Positions 42,383 to 50,903 of a DNA stretch of 64,000 nt are shown here, piece by piece. The position numbers and the translations under genes were made by a program. Source of the DNA: Croceibacterium ferulae (lineage in GTDB: Bacteria; Pseudomonadota; Alphaproteobacteria; Sphingomonadales; Sphingomonadaceae); NCBI RefSeq assembly GCF_003660445.1, contig NZ_QZVQ01000001.1, positions 102,127-166,126 on the forward strand, written 5' to 3'. The notes beneath the pieces were generated by a model. That model saw only the letters and a list, made by a program, of their open reading frames with translations, searched no databases and was not told the origin of the DNA. Each line of letters begins with the position of its first letter. Position 1 is the first letter of the stretch.

Positions 42383-42472
42383 CGGTCGCGGAAATAGGGC
42401 ACCTCGACCGCTTCGTCCAGATGGCAACAGGCGCGTTTACCCGGGACGGACGTGCCGGTATGGGCAGGGGCA

Positions 42473-43699
42473 ATGGATCTCGCCCGCTCCCCGCTCGCCC
42501 AGCCCTTCCCCGCCATTCCGCCGATCGCCGGCGTCACGCTGCGGATCGCCCGGGCGCGGTACAAGGAGTGGGACCGGGCCGACCTGACCTATGCCAAACT
42601 GGCACCGGGCACCGCCGTCGCCGGACTGTTCACGAAGAATGTCTGCTGTTCCAGCGAGGTGGAGCTGGGCCGCGAACAGGCGCAGGCTGGCCGCGCCCGC
42701 GCGCTGGTGGTGAATGCCGGCAATTCCAACGCCTTCACCGGCTATCGCGGGCGGGAGGCGGTGGAAGGGATCATGGCGCAGGTCGCCGACCATCTCGGCT
42801 GCGCGCGCGAGGAGGTGTTCGTCTCCTCCACCGGCGTGATCGGCGTGCCCCTGCCGCGCGACAAGGCGCAGGCCGGCATCGAGGCCGCCCTGACCGCCGC
42901 ACCCTGTTCGTGGGAGGAAGCGGCCGAGACCATCGGCACCACCGACACCTTCACCAAGGGCGCGGTGGCGCAGGCGGTGATCGGCGGGCGCACGGTGACG
43001 CTGGCGGGCATCATCAAGGGCAGCGGCATGATCGCGCCCGACATGGCAACCATGCTGGGCTACATCTTCACCGATGCCGCGGTGGAGCCCGCCTTCCTGC
43101 AACAGTGCCTGTCCGCCGCGAACGCGCGCACCTTCAGCTGCATAACGGTCGACAGCGACACCTCCACCAGCGACACGGTGCTGGCCTTTGCCACCGGCGC
43201 CGCCGGCAATGCGCCGCTGGCCGGGTTCGACAGCGAGGGCGCGGATGCCTTCGCCGCCGCGCTGGCCGACATCTGCCGCCAGCTTGCCCTGTTGGTGGTG
43301 CGCGATGGCGAAGGCGCGCAGAAGCTGATCGAGGTGCGCGTGACCGGCGCCACCAGCGACGACAGCGCGCGCCGCATCGGCCTGGCCATCGCCAACTCGC
43401 CGCTGGTGAAGACCGCCATCGCCGGGGAGGATGCCAATTGGGGCCGCGTGGTCATGGCGGTGGGCAAGGCGGGCGAGCCGGCCGATCGCGACCGCCTGTC
43501 CATCGGCTTCGGCGGCCACTGGATGGCGCGCGAGGGGCAGCCGCTGGCCGATTATGACGAGGCGCCCGTGGCCGAACATCTGAAGGGGCGGGAAATTGCC
43601 GTCGCCGTCGATCTGGGCCTGGGTGACGGCCAAGCCGTCGTCTGGACCTGCGACCTCACCCATGGCTACATCGCCATCAACGCGGATTACCGATCATGA
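42473..43699 (+). CDS. argJ: Bifunctional ornithine/glutamate N-acetyltransferase
   Basis: ArgJ transfers the acetyl group from N-acetylornithine to glutamate in the cyclic arginine pathway. It is made as a precursor that cleaves itself before a Thr nucleophile. The 408-residue product has the cleavage-site region KGSGMIAPDMATMLGYIFTD, with Thr193 as the predicted nucleophile, and the segments NAGNSNAFTG and CITVDSDTSTSDT. The ATG at 42473 was taken; a GTG seven codons upstream is in frame. Its stop overlaps the start of the next gene. Confidence 0.95.
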   Translation: MDLARSPLAQPFPAIPPIAGVTLRIARARYKEWDRADLTYAKLAPGTAVAGLFTKNVCCSSEVELGREQAQAGRARALVVNAGNSNAFTGYRGREAVEGIMAQVADHLGCAREEVFVSSTGVIGVPLPRDKAQAGIEAALTAAPCSWEEAAETIGTTDTFTKGAVAQAVIGGRTVTLAGIIKGSGMIAPDMATMLGYIFTDAAVEPAFLQQCLSAANARTFSCITVDSDTSTSDTVLAFATGAAGNAPLAGFDSEGADAFAAALADICRQLALLVVRDGEGAQKLIEVRVTGATSDDSARRIGLAIANSPLVKTAIAGEDANWGRVVMAVGKAGEPADRDRLSIGFGGHWMAREGQPLADYDEAPVAEHLKGREIAVAVDLGLGDGQAVVWTCDLTHGYIAINADYRS

Positions 43700-44493
43700 G
43701 CATGCTCGACCGAGAGATCCTGGCGCTGTGCCGGGACGTGACCGAACGCATCATCCTGCCCCGCTATCGCAACCTGCAGGAGGGCGAGGTGGAGGACAAG
43801 GGTGGCAACGATCCCGTCACCATCGCCGACAAGGAGGCTGAGATCGCGCTGTTCGAGGCGCTGGCAAAACTGGAGCCGGGCATCGGCCATGTGGGGGAGG
43901 AAGCCACCTTCGCCGATGCCACCGCGATCGAGCAGCTGCGCGGCCCATGCTGGATCGTCGACCCGATCGACGGCACCCGCAACTTTGCCAGCGGGCAGCC
44001 GCCCTTCGGCATCATGATCGCGCGGGCTGATGGCGGCCTGGTGCAATCGGGCTGGATCTTCGACTGCCTGACCGAACGGTTCTGCGCCGCGCATCGCGCG
44101 GGCGGCGCCTTCGTGGATGGGGAGCGGATCACCGCCCGCACCACCGGCGCCGACGTGCCCGTCGCGGCGATCTCCCTGATCTTCCTGGACGACGCCCACC
44201 GACAGCGCGTGCTGGACGGCCTGGGTCCGCATTACACGCTGGCCGACATCCCCTATTGCGCGGCGGAGCAATATCCCCGCCTGGCGCTGGGCACCAATGA
44301 CGTCTCGATCTTCGAACGGACGCTGGCCTGGGACCATGCGGCGGGCACGCTGTGGCTGGAAGAGGCCGGCGGCAAGGCAGCGCGCAATGATGGCAGCCCC
44401 TACCGCGTGGACGAATGGGACCGGCGGGGCCTGATCGCTGCCGCCAGCCCCGCGATCTGGCAGCAGATGGCGGACCGTCTGAACGCACTGTAA
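43696..44493 (+). CDS. Inositol monophosphatase family protein (histidinol-phosphatase-like)
   Basis: This is a Mg2+-dependent phosphatase of the inositol monophosphatase superfamily. The 265-residue product has the metal-binding motifs GEE (E68), WIVDPIDGTRNF (D89 and D92) and the distal WDHAAG. In alphaproteobacteria, members like this often act as the HisN-type histidinol-phosphate phosphatase, but a role with inositol phosphate, fructose bisphosphate or PAP cannot be excluded. The start overlaps the argJ stop (ATGA), so it is co-transcribed with argJ. Confidence 0.88.
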   Translation: MSMLDREILALCRDVTERIILPRYRNLQEGEVEDKGGNDPVTIADKEAEIALFEALAKLEPGIGHVGEEATFADATAIEQLRGPCWIVDPIDGTRNFASGQPPFGIMIARADGGLVQSGWIFDCLTERFCAAHRAGGAFVDGERITARTTGADVPVAAISLIFLDDAHRQRVLDGLGPHYTLADIPYCAAEQYPRLALGTNDVSIFERTLAWDHAAGTLWLEEAGGKAARNDGSPYRVDEWDRRGLIAAASPAIWQQMADRLNAL

Positions 44494-44576
44494 CCGACAC
44501 TCCCTGACGCTTTGCGATTGAATTGCAGCAGCAAGGCACTAGGTGAGGCGAGCATATCGTCAACAAGGACAATGAC

Positions 44577-45335
44577 TTGGCCGCTGCCCGCCCCGCCCCT
44601 CGCCCGCTCACCGTCATCGCCAAGCGGGCGATCACGCCCAACATGCTTCGCGTCACCCTGGGCGGCCCGGGTCTGGCGGGATTCCCGGCTGGGCAGGCGG
44701 GCGGCTATCTGAAGTTGCGGCTGCCGTCCAATGCCGGAAAGCCCTGCGTGCGGACCTATACGATCAGTGGCCAGCGGGATGGCGAACTGGACGTCGATTT
44801 TGCGCTGCATGCGGACGCACAGGGCCATGCAGGCCCGGCGACCCGCTGGGCGGTGGGCGCACGGGCAGCCGAGCTGCTGGAGGTGGGTGGTCCCGGCGTG
44901 GCCAAGCCGCTGCCGCCGGGGCACGACTTCTACCTGATCGCGGGTGACATGACCTCGCTGCCGGCGATCAGCGTCAACCTGGCCGCCCTGCCCGCCGAGG
45001 CGCGCGGCTTTGTCGCGATCGAGATCAGCGAGGCGGCCGACCGGCAGGATCTGCCCTGTCCGGCGGGCGTAAAGATCGCCTGGCTGGTCAAGGAACCCGG
45101 CAGCGACCCCGAACTGCTCGCCCGCACGCTGCGGGCCCAGGAATGGCCCGCCGGGTCGGTCTACGCCTGGGTAGCATGCGAGTTCGCCGCCATGCGCGCG
45201 ATGCGGACCTATCTGCGCGAGGAACGCGGCCTCGGCCTCGAGCGGCTGTATATCTCAAGCTACTGGCAGGCAGGCAGCACGGAGGACCGCCACCGGGAGG
45301 TCAAGCAAGCCGATCTGGCAGCGGCGCCCGCCTGA
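44577..45335 (+). CDS. Siderophore-interacting protein (ferric reductase family)
   Basis: This is a cytosolic flavoprotein of the SIP/ViuB family that reduces ferric siderophores to release iron. The 252-residue product has the FAD-binding segment CVRTYTISGQRDGELDVDF, the GPGVAKPLPPG stretch, the NAD-binding region around FYLIAGDMTSLPAI, and the C-terminal conserved LYISSYWQAG with nearby acidic residues. The start is a TTG at 44577 preceded at about 7 bp by AAGGA; an ATG five bases upstream is out of frame. A stop lies 11 codons upstream, so no longer N-terminus is possible. It has its own promoter space after the phosphatase gene. Confidence 0.85.
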   Translation: MAAARPAPRPLTVIAKRAITPNMLRVTLGGPGLAGFPAGQAGGYLKLRLPSNAGKPCVRTYTISGQRDGELDVDFALHADAQGHAGPATRWAVGARAAELLEVGGPGVAKPLPPGHDFYLIAGDMTSLPAISVNLAALPAEARGFVAIEISEAADRQDLPCPAGVKIAWLVKEPGSDPELLARTLRAQEWPAGSVYAWVACEFAAMRAMRTYLREERGLGLERLYISSYWQAGSTEDRHREVKQADLAAAPA

Positions 45336-45395
45336 AACGCGGGCCGGCAGCGCCGAGAGGACTGCGGCGCCAAGTGCTTGTTCTTGGAAGGGCCC

Positions 45396-45472
45396 TGGTA
45401 GCGGAGGAGGGACTCGAACCCCCGACACGCGGATTATGATTCCGCTGCTCTAACCGGCTGAGCTACTCCGCC
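45396..45472 (-). tRNA. tRNA with CAT anticodon (probably elongator tRNA-Met)
   Basis: Read on the minus strand, this forms a complete cloverleaf of 77 nt with encoded CCA. The acceptor stem GGCGGAG pairs with CTCCGCT. The anticodon stem GCGGA/TCCGC surrounds loop ATCATAA with CAT at positions 34-36, and the T arm contains GGTTCGAGTC. The body resembles alphaproteobacterial elongator tRNA-Met. A lysidine-modified tRNA-Ile with the same anticodon is possible but less likely. Confidence 0.93.
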
Positions 45473-45537
45473 CAGGGCGCGCCGCGCTGCGCTGCAGCAC
45501 TGGCGAGGCGGCGATGTACGGCGCACCTGCGCATTGG

Positions 45538-45999
45538 TCAACCGCGAAAAGACCAGCTTTTTACATAGTGCCAGGGACCGCCGGCATAGACATGCAGGCC
45601 GAGCCCGGAAAAGCGGAACGTCTCCGCCCGGATCGCCGGCCCAAGCTGCGCCTGCAGAGCCCTGGCCGCCTCCGCCGTCACCTTGTTCTGCACCGTCACA
45701 TGCAGTCGCGGGCGGTGCTGGTCCTGCGCGCTGAGCAGCGGCCAGAACCGTTCCGCCAGCTCCTCCCGCAAGCCGATCAGGGCCGGGCTGGAAAGCCGGA
45801 TCGCCGTGCCACGCCCCAGGGACATCACCCCCTCCACTTGCCCCTCCGGCGCCGGCCCGGCAGCCAGGCGCGTCAGTTCCTGGCGCAGTTCCTCCTCGCA
45901 GGATGGCGGCAGGGCATGGAACAGGGTGACATGCGCGGCCAGGTGGTTGCGCTCCGGCGGGAAATGCGCCTGGCGCAGGGCGTTCATGCGCGCCTGCAT
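45538..45999 (-). CDS. 2'-5' RNA ligase family (2H phosphoesterase) protein
   Basis: This is a 2H phosphoesterase with two HxT motifs, AAHVTLFHALP and RLHVTVQNKV. Enzymes of this superfamily act on 2'-5' linkages or cyclic phosphates in RNA. The ATG at 45999 gives 153 residues. The same frame upstream still encodes what looks like the first strand of the fold (GGPLILTAELPP), so this start probably truncates the protein. No ATG, GTG or TTG is in frame between about 46000 and the mltG end at 46196. An ATG-led frame near 46130 reads toward it but stops at 46056. A frameshift or non-canonical start is likely. Confidence 0.68.
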   Translation of the reverse strand: MQARMNALRQAHFPPERNHLAAHVTLFHALPPSCEEELRQELTRLAAGPAPEGQVEGVMSLGRGTAIRLSSPALIGLREELAERFWPLLSAQDQHRPRLHVTVQNKVTAEAARALQAQLGPAIRAETFRFSGLGLHVYAGGPWHYVKSWSFRG

Positions 46000-46195
46000 G
46001 GCGGGGGGAAGCTCGGCCGTCAGGATCAGCGGACCGCCGAGGCGGTCAGAACCGCTCAGGCCGGTCCGCGCGCGATCTGTCCGCGCTGCGCCTCCGATAC
46101 ATGATGCGGCGAACGGCTGCTGGACGGCATGGCGGGCTCCCTTGTCACGCCTCGAACCGACGCGCGAAGGGCCATGCCGTTCCTCGAAGGCAGGT

Positions 46196-47170
46196 CTACT
46201 CGATCTCGCCCCGTTCGCGGCGCAGCGCGAACCAGCGCGCCACGTTGCGGTTGTGCTCTTCCAAAGTGGCGGCGAACACATGCCCGCCCTTCCCGTCCGC
46301 CACCATGTACAGCGCCTGCGTCGCCGCGGGGTTCAGCACCGCCTCGATCGAGGCGCGGCCGGGATTGGTGATCGGCCCGCGCGGCAGGCCGGCCATGCTG
46401 TAGGTGTTGTAGCCGTTCATCGCCGCGATTTCCGACTGGCGGATACGCCGGCCCAGCGGCCGCCCCTGCGTGATCGGGTAGATGATCGTCGGATCGGCCT
46501 GCAAGCGCATGCCCTGCCGCAGCCGGTTGGAATACAGCCCGGCGACCATCCGCCGCTCCGCCGCGACGCCGGTTTCCTTCTCCACGATGGAGGCCAGGGT
46601 CACGGCTTCCTGAGGGGTGCTGACCGCTATGCCCTTTGCACGCGCGGCCCACAGTTCCGCCACCGTCCGCCGCATCGCGGCCTGCATGCGCGCCAGCACC
46701 GCCGCGCGGGCCTCGCCACGCTCGAAATCGTAGCTTTGCGGCAGGACGCTGCCTTCCGGCGGGACAGCGACCGTACCGGCCAGGAGGGGCTCCGCCATCA
46801 GCCGTTCGCGCACCAGCACGGAGGGCGTGCCTTCCGGGATGGTGACAAAGCGGCGGATCACCTCGCCATGCTGCAGCGTGTCCAGGATCGCCGCCGCGCT
46901 GCTGCCCGCGGGCAGCATGAACTCGCCCGCCTTGACCGGATCGGCGCCGCCCAGCACCCGGGCGCGCAGCAGGAAGGTGCCGGCCGAACCGACCAGATCC
47001 TCCGCCTCCAGCCGCCGCGCGACCTCCGCCAGCGTCGCGCCATTGGGCACGATGAAGCTGGTATCCTTCTCCACGCGGGAGGTGATCCACCAGCCGCCGG
47101 CGAACCAGCCGCCGGCCGCCGCCAGCAGCACCGCCAAAGCGATCGCAAGCAGGCAGCCGGTGCGGCGCAT
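46196..47170 (-). CDS. mltG: Endolytic murein transglycosylase MltG
   Basis: This inner-membrane lytic transglycosylase cleaves nascent peptidoglycan and limits glycan length. The 324-residue product has an N-terminal membrane helix (about residues 5-27), a LysM-like region (FIVPNGATLAEVARRLEAED), and the YceG domain with the catalytic Glu in LASIVEKETG and the downstream GLPRGPITNPG. The ATG at 47170 was chosen as the start of the helix. It follows fabF with a 1-bp gap, a classical fabF-mltG arrangement. Confidence 0.93.
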   Translation of the reverse strand: MRRTGCLLAIALAVLLAAAGGWFAGGWWITSRVEKDTSFIVPNGATLAEVARRLEAEDLVGSAGTFLLRARVLGGADPVKAGEFMLPAGSSAAAILDTLQHGEVIRRFVTIPEGTPSVLVRERLMAEPLLAGTVAVPPEGSVLPQSYDFERGEARAAVLARMQAAMRRTVAELWAARAKGIAVSTPQEAVTLASIVEKETGVAAERRMVAGLYSNRLRQGMRLQADPTIIYPITQGRPLGRRIRQSEIAAMNGYNTYSMAGLPRGPITNPGRASIEAVLNPAATQALYMVADGKGGHVFAATLEEHNRNVARWFALRRERGEIE

Positions 47171-47171
47171 G

Positions 47172-48434
47172 CTATTCAGGCCGCACCAGCACCAGGCTGG
47201 CATTGGTGCCACCAAAGCCGAAGCTGTTGTTCAGCACCGCGCGGATCTCCCGCTTCCTGGCCTGATGCGGCACCAGGTCCACACCCACGCAATTCTCGCT
47301 CGGGTTGTCGAGGTTCAGCGTCGGCGGGGCGATCTGGTCGCGCATCGCCAGGATGCAGAAGATGCTCTCCACCGCGCCGGCACCGCCCAGCAGGTGGCCG
47401 ATGGCGGACTTGGTGCTGCTCATGGAGACATTGGCCATCGCGTCGCCGAACAGCCGGCGCACCGCGCCCAGCTCCAGCTCGTCGCCCAGCGGGGTCGAGG
47501 TGCCGTGCGCGTTGATGTAGTCGATGTCGTCGGGCGTCATGCCCGCCTTCTTCAGCGCCATCTGCATGGACCGGAACGCGCCCGAGCCTTCGGGATGGGG
47601 CGCGGTCACGTGATAGGCGTCGCCCGACAGGCCGTAGCCGACCACCTCGGCATAGATCTTGGCACCGCGCGCCTTGGCGTGCTCGTACTCCTCCAGCACC
47701 ACAACGCCGGCGCCCTCGCCCATGACGAAGCCGTCGCGGCCCACGTCATAGGGACGGCTCGCCTTCTCCGGCTCGTCATTGAAGCCGGTGGACAGCGCCC
47801 GCGCCTGGGCGAAGCCGGCAATGCCGATCGGGCAGATCGTGCCCTCGGCCCCGCCCGCCAGCATGATGTCGGCATCATCGTCGCGGATCATGCGCGCGGC
47901 ATCGCCGATGGAGTGGGCGCCCGTGGAGCAGGCGGTCACTACCGCATGGTTCGGGCCCATCAGGCCATACTTGATGGAGACCTGCCCGCTGATCAGGTTG
48001 ATCAGGCGGCCATGCACGAAGTGCGGGGAGACGCGCGTCGGGCCCTTCGCCGCCAGCACCAGCGATTCCTTCTCGATCCCCGGCAGGCCGCCAATGCCCG
48101 AGCCGATGGAGCAGCCGGCGCGCAGGCGCGTCGCTTCATCCATGTCCAGCAGGCCGGCATCCTCGATCGCCTGGCCGGCGGCATCGATGCCATAGATGAT
48201 GAAGGGATCGACCTGCCGCTGGACCTTGTGATCGACCCGCTTGTCGGGATCGAAGCCCCACGGATGATCCTTGCCCTTCACCTCGCAGGCGATGCGGCAC
48301 TTCTGGTCGGATGCGTCGAAGTGGGTGATCGGGCCGGCGCCGCTCTTGCCGGCGATGATGTTCGCCCAGGTGGTTTCAACATCCGCACCCAAGGGGGTAA
48401 CAAGCCCCAGACCGGTTACGACCACTCGCCGCAT
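47172..48434 (-). CDS. fabF: Beta-ketoacyl-ACP synthase II
   Basis: FabF condenses malonyl-ACP with acyl-ACP in fatty acid elongation. The 420-residue product shows the catalytic triad Cys in VVTACSTGAHSIG, His in YINAHGTSTPLGD, and His in KSAIGHLLGGAGAVE. The start follows the acpP gene in the same direction with 180 bp between them, and mltG follows directly. Family length is normal. Confidence 0.97.
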   Translation of the reverse strand: MRRVVVTGLGLVTPLGADVETTWANIIAGKSGAGPITHFDASDQKCRIACEVKGKDHPWGFDPDKRVDHKVQRQVDPFIIYGIDAAGQAIEDAGLLDMDEATRLRAGCSIGSGIGGLPGIEKESLVLAAKGPTRVSPHFVHGRLINLISGQVSIKYGLMGPNHAVVTACSTGAHSIGDAARMIRDDDADIMLAGGAEGTICPIGIAGFAQARALSTGFNDEPEKASRPYDVGRDGFVMGEGAGVVVLEEYEHAKARGAKIYAEVVGYGLSGDAYHVTAPHPEGSGAFRSMQMALKKAGMTPDDIDYINAHGTSTPLGDELELGAVRRLFGDAMANVSMSSTKSAIGHLLGGAGAVESIFCILAMRDQIAPPTLNLDNPSENCVGVDLVPHQARKREIRAVLNNSFGFGGTNASLVLVRPE

Positions 48435-48532
48435 AGTTCATCCTCTCAACGCATGTCCGCCGGAACAGCCGGCCTATGCCCAAACGCACCAAGGCCCAGC
48501 CGCCGGGGATGATCCCAGGGGCCGAGCCTTGC

Positions 48533-48575
48533 GAACCCTTCCGCGACAGCACGTGCCGTCGCGGCGGAACGGGTC
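48533..48575 (-). promoter_or_regulatory. Long hairpin between acpP and fabF
   Basis: The segment can fold into a long imperfect hairpin. Its left arm (48533-48552) is complementary to its right arm (48553-48575), with a small asymmetric insertion. The centre CGACAGCAC / GTGCCGTCG has a single G-T pair. No T-run follows, so a simple terminator is unlikely. It may reduce or process fabF transcription relative to acpP, which is needed in much greater amount. Confidence 0.45.
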
Positions 48576-48614
48576 TGGCAGGGGCGCAGCCACAAGGCCG
48601 GCGCCCCCCGCACC

Positions 48615-48851
48615 TTACCCCTTGTGCTCTTCGATATACTTGTTGGCGTCGCCAACGGTGTTGATCTTCTCGGCCGCATCGTCCGGAATCTCGACCCCGA
48701 ACTCTTCCTCGAAGGCCATCACCAGCTCGACGATGTCGAGGCTGTCCGCACCCAGATCATCGATGAAGCTGGCGTCCGGCGTGACCTTGTCCTCTTCGAC
48801 GCCCAGATGTTCGACGACGATCTTCTTCACGCGGTCGGCGGTATCGCTCAT
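48615..48851 (-). CDS. acpP: Acyl carrier protein
   Basis: ACP carries growing acyl chains on a phosphopantetheine arm in fatty acid synthesis. The 78-residue product is acidic and has the attachment motif GADSLD, with Ser37 modified. The ATG at 48851 ([10 protein letters not shown]) fits the family, although seven in-frame codons lie upstream. It precedes fabF in the same direction, forming the usual acpP-fabF pair. Confidence 0.97.
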   Translation of the reverse strand: MSDTADRVKKIVVEHLGVEEDKVTPDASFIDDLGADSLDIVELVMAFEEEFGVEIPDDAAEKINTVGDANKYIEEHKG

Positions 48852-48953
48852 GTTGTGCCCTCTTTGAAACACGGAGAAACTGTAATTGGTCCGATGCCCT
48901 AATGAACGCGGCAGGGGCTGGCAAGTGCCGCCGGACGCGGCATTTCGCCCGGC

Positions 48954-50786
48954 CTATGCGCCCGCCTGGTCCACCCGGGTCGTTTCCGCAGGCGACGCAC
49001 CCGCAGCAGCCTTGGCCCCCTGCTCCGCCGTGCGGATATGCAGTTCGCGTAGCTGGCGCGTGCTGGCGGGGGTAGGCGCGCCCATCATCAGGTCCTGCGC
49101 GCGCTGGTTCATCGGGAAGGCGATCACCTCGCGGATGTTCGGCTCGTCCGCCAGCAGCATCACGATACGGTCGATCCCGGGCGCGGAACCGCCATGTGGC
49201 GGGGCGCCCAGCTTGAACGCCTCGATCATGCCGCTGAAGTTCGCATCGACATCCGCCTGCGAATAGCCGGCCAGCTCGAACGCCTTGTACATGATGTCCG
49301 GCCGGTGGTTCCGGATCGCGCCGCTCGACAGTTCGTAGCCGTTGCAGACGATGTCGTACTGCCAGGCCAGGATATCCAGCGGGTCCTGCGTCTCCAGCGC
49401 CTCCATCTCGCCCTGCGGCATGGAGAAGGGATTGTGGCTGAAATCGACCTTCTTCTGGTCCTCGTCATATTCGAACATCGGGAAGTCGACGATCCAGCAG
49501 AACTTGAAGCAGCCCTGCTCGATCAGTTCCAGCACCTCGCCCACGCGGGTGCGGGCGGCGCCGGCCAGCTTGGCGGCATCCTTCGCCTTGCCCGCGGCGA
49601 AGAACAGGCCGTCATCAGGGCCGAGGCCCAGCGCGTCATACAGCTGCGCCATCTTGTCGGCGCCATGGTTCTTGGCGATCGGCCCGCCGAACTCGCCGCC
49701 CTTGCGGGTGACATAGCCCAGGCCGGCGAAGCCTTCGCGCTTGGACCAGTCGTTCATGTCATCGAAGAACTTGCGGCTGCGATCGGCGGTGTTTGGCGCG
49801 GGGATCGCCCGGACCACGCCGCCCTCGCCCACGATCTTGGCGAAGATGCCGAAACCGCTCTCGGTGAACTCGTCCGACACGTCGCTGATCACCAGCGGGT
49901 TGCGCAGGTCCGGCTTGTCGCTGCCATATTTCAGCATGGCTTCGGCATAGGGGATGCGCGGGAAGGTGCCGGCCGGCGTCACCGTCTTGCCGCCGCCGAA
50001 CTCCTCGAACACGCCCGCCAGCACCGGTTCGATGGCGTTGAACACGTCATCCTGCGTGACGAAGCTCATCTCGAAATCGAGCTGGTAGAATTCCGGCGAG
50101 CGGTCAGCGCGCAGATCCTCGTCACGGAAACAGGGCGCGATCTGGAAGTAACGGTCGAAGCCCGCCACCATCAGCAGCTGCTTGAACATCTGCGGCGCCT
50201 GCGGCAGCGCGTAGAAGGTGCCCGGATGCAGCCGGCTCGGCACCAGATAGTCGCGCGCGCCCTCCGGGCTGCTGGCGCCCAGGATCGGCGTCTGGAATTC
50301 GGTGAAGCCCTGGTCGGTCATCCGCCGGCGCAAGGCCGTGATCACCTGGCTGCGCAGCATGATGTTGCGGTGCAGCCGCTCCCGCCGCAGATCCACGAAG
50401 CGGTACTTCAGGCGGATATCCTCCGGATATTCCTGCTCCCCCGCCACCGGCAGCGGCAGTTCGTCCGCGCGGCTCTGCACGGTCACGCCCCGCGCATACA
50501 GCTCGATCGCGCCGGTCGGCAGGTTGGGGTTCACCGTCCCCTCGCTGCGCGCCTTCACGTCGCCATCGATGGTGACGACGCTTTCCACCCGCAGGGATTC
50601 CAGCACGGCCAGCGCGGGGCTGTCCTCGTCCGCCACGATCTGGGTGATGCCGTAATGGTCGCGCAGGTCGACGAACAACACGCCGCCATGGTCGCGCTTG
50701 CGGTGGATCCAGCCCGACAGGCGGACGCTTTCGCCGACATGATCCTGCCGCAGGGCGGCGCACGTATGGGTCCGGTATGTATGCAT
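48954..50786 (-). CDS. aspS: Aspartyl-tRNA synthetase (probably non-discriminating)
   Basis: This class II synthetase charges tRNA with aspartate. The 610-residue product has the N-terminal anticodon-binding OB fold, the class II motifs ([14 protein letters not shown] as motif 2; [13 protein letters not shown] as motif 3) and the bacterial GAD insertion domain. In the OB fold, His33 and Gly83 occupy the positions that mark non-discriminating AspRS. Such enzymes also charge tRNA-Asn with Asp for later amidation by GatCAB. The ATG at 50786 was chosen; another ATG four codons upstream is in frame. Confidence 0.96.
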   Translation of the reverse strand: MHTYRTHTCAALRQDHVGESVRLSGWIHRKRDHGGVLFVDLRDHYGITQIVADEDSPALAVLESLRVESVVTIDGDVKARSEGTVNPNLPTGAIELYARGVTVQSRADELPLPVAGEQEYPEDIRLKYRFVDLRRERLHRNIMLRSQVITALRRRMTDQGFTEFQTPILGASSPEGARDYLVPSRLHPGTFYALPQAPQMFKQLLMVAGFDRYFQIAPCFRDEDLRADRSPEFYQLDFEMSFVTQDDVFNAIEPVLAGVFEEFGGGKTVTPAGTFPRIPYAEAMLKYGSDKPDLRNPLVISDVSDEFTESGFGIFAKIVGEGGVVRAIPAPNTADRSRKFFDDMNDWSKREGFAGLGYVTRKGGEFGGPIAKNHGADKMAQLYDALGLGPDDGLFFAAGKAKDAAKLAGAARTRVGEVLELIEQGCFKFCWIVDFPMFEYDEDQKKVDFSHNPFSMPQGEMEALETQDPLDILAWQYDIVCNGYELSSGAIRNHRPDIMYKAFELAGYSQADVDANFSGMIEAFKLGAPPHGGSAPGIDRIVMLLADEPNIREVIAFPMNQRAQDLMMGAPTPASTRQLRELHIRTAEQGAKAAAGASPAETTRVDQAGA

Positions 50787-50903
50787 GCGCGCGTCCATAG
50801 CGGAAGTCGCGGGCGGGACAAGCGGGCGAACGGTTCTTCACCGGGGACAATCGCGCCGCCAGCCATTGGCGACAGGGCCGGCAGGCGCTAACGGCCATCG
50901 GTT

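Noticed and set aside
45396..45472. tRNA-Ile with lysidine-modified CAT anticodon
   Set aside because: The acceptor and anticodon arms resemble alphaproteobacterial elongator tRNA-Met more closely. A tRNA model score would decide.
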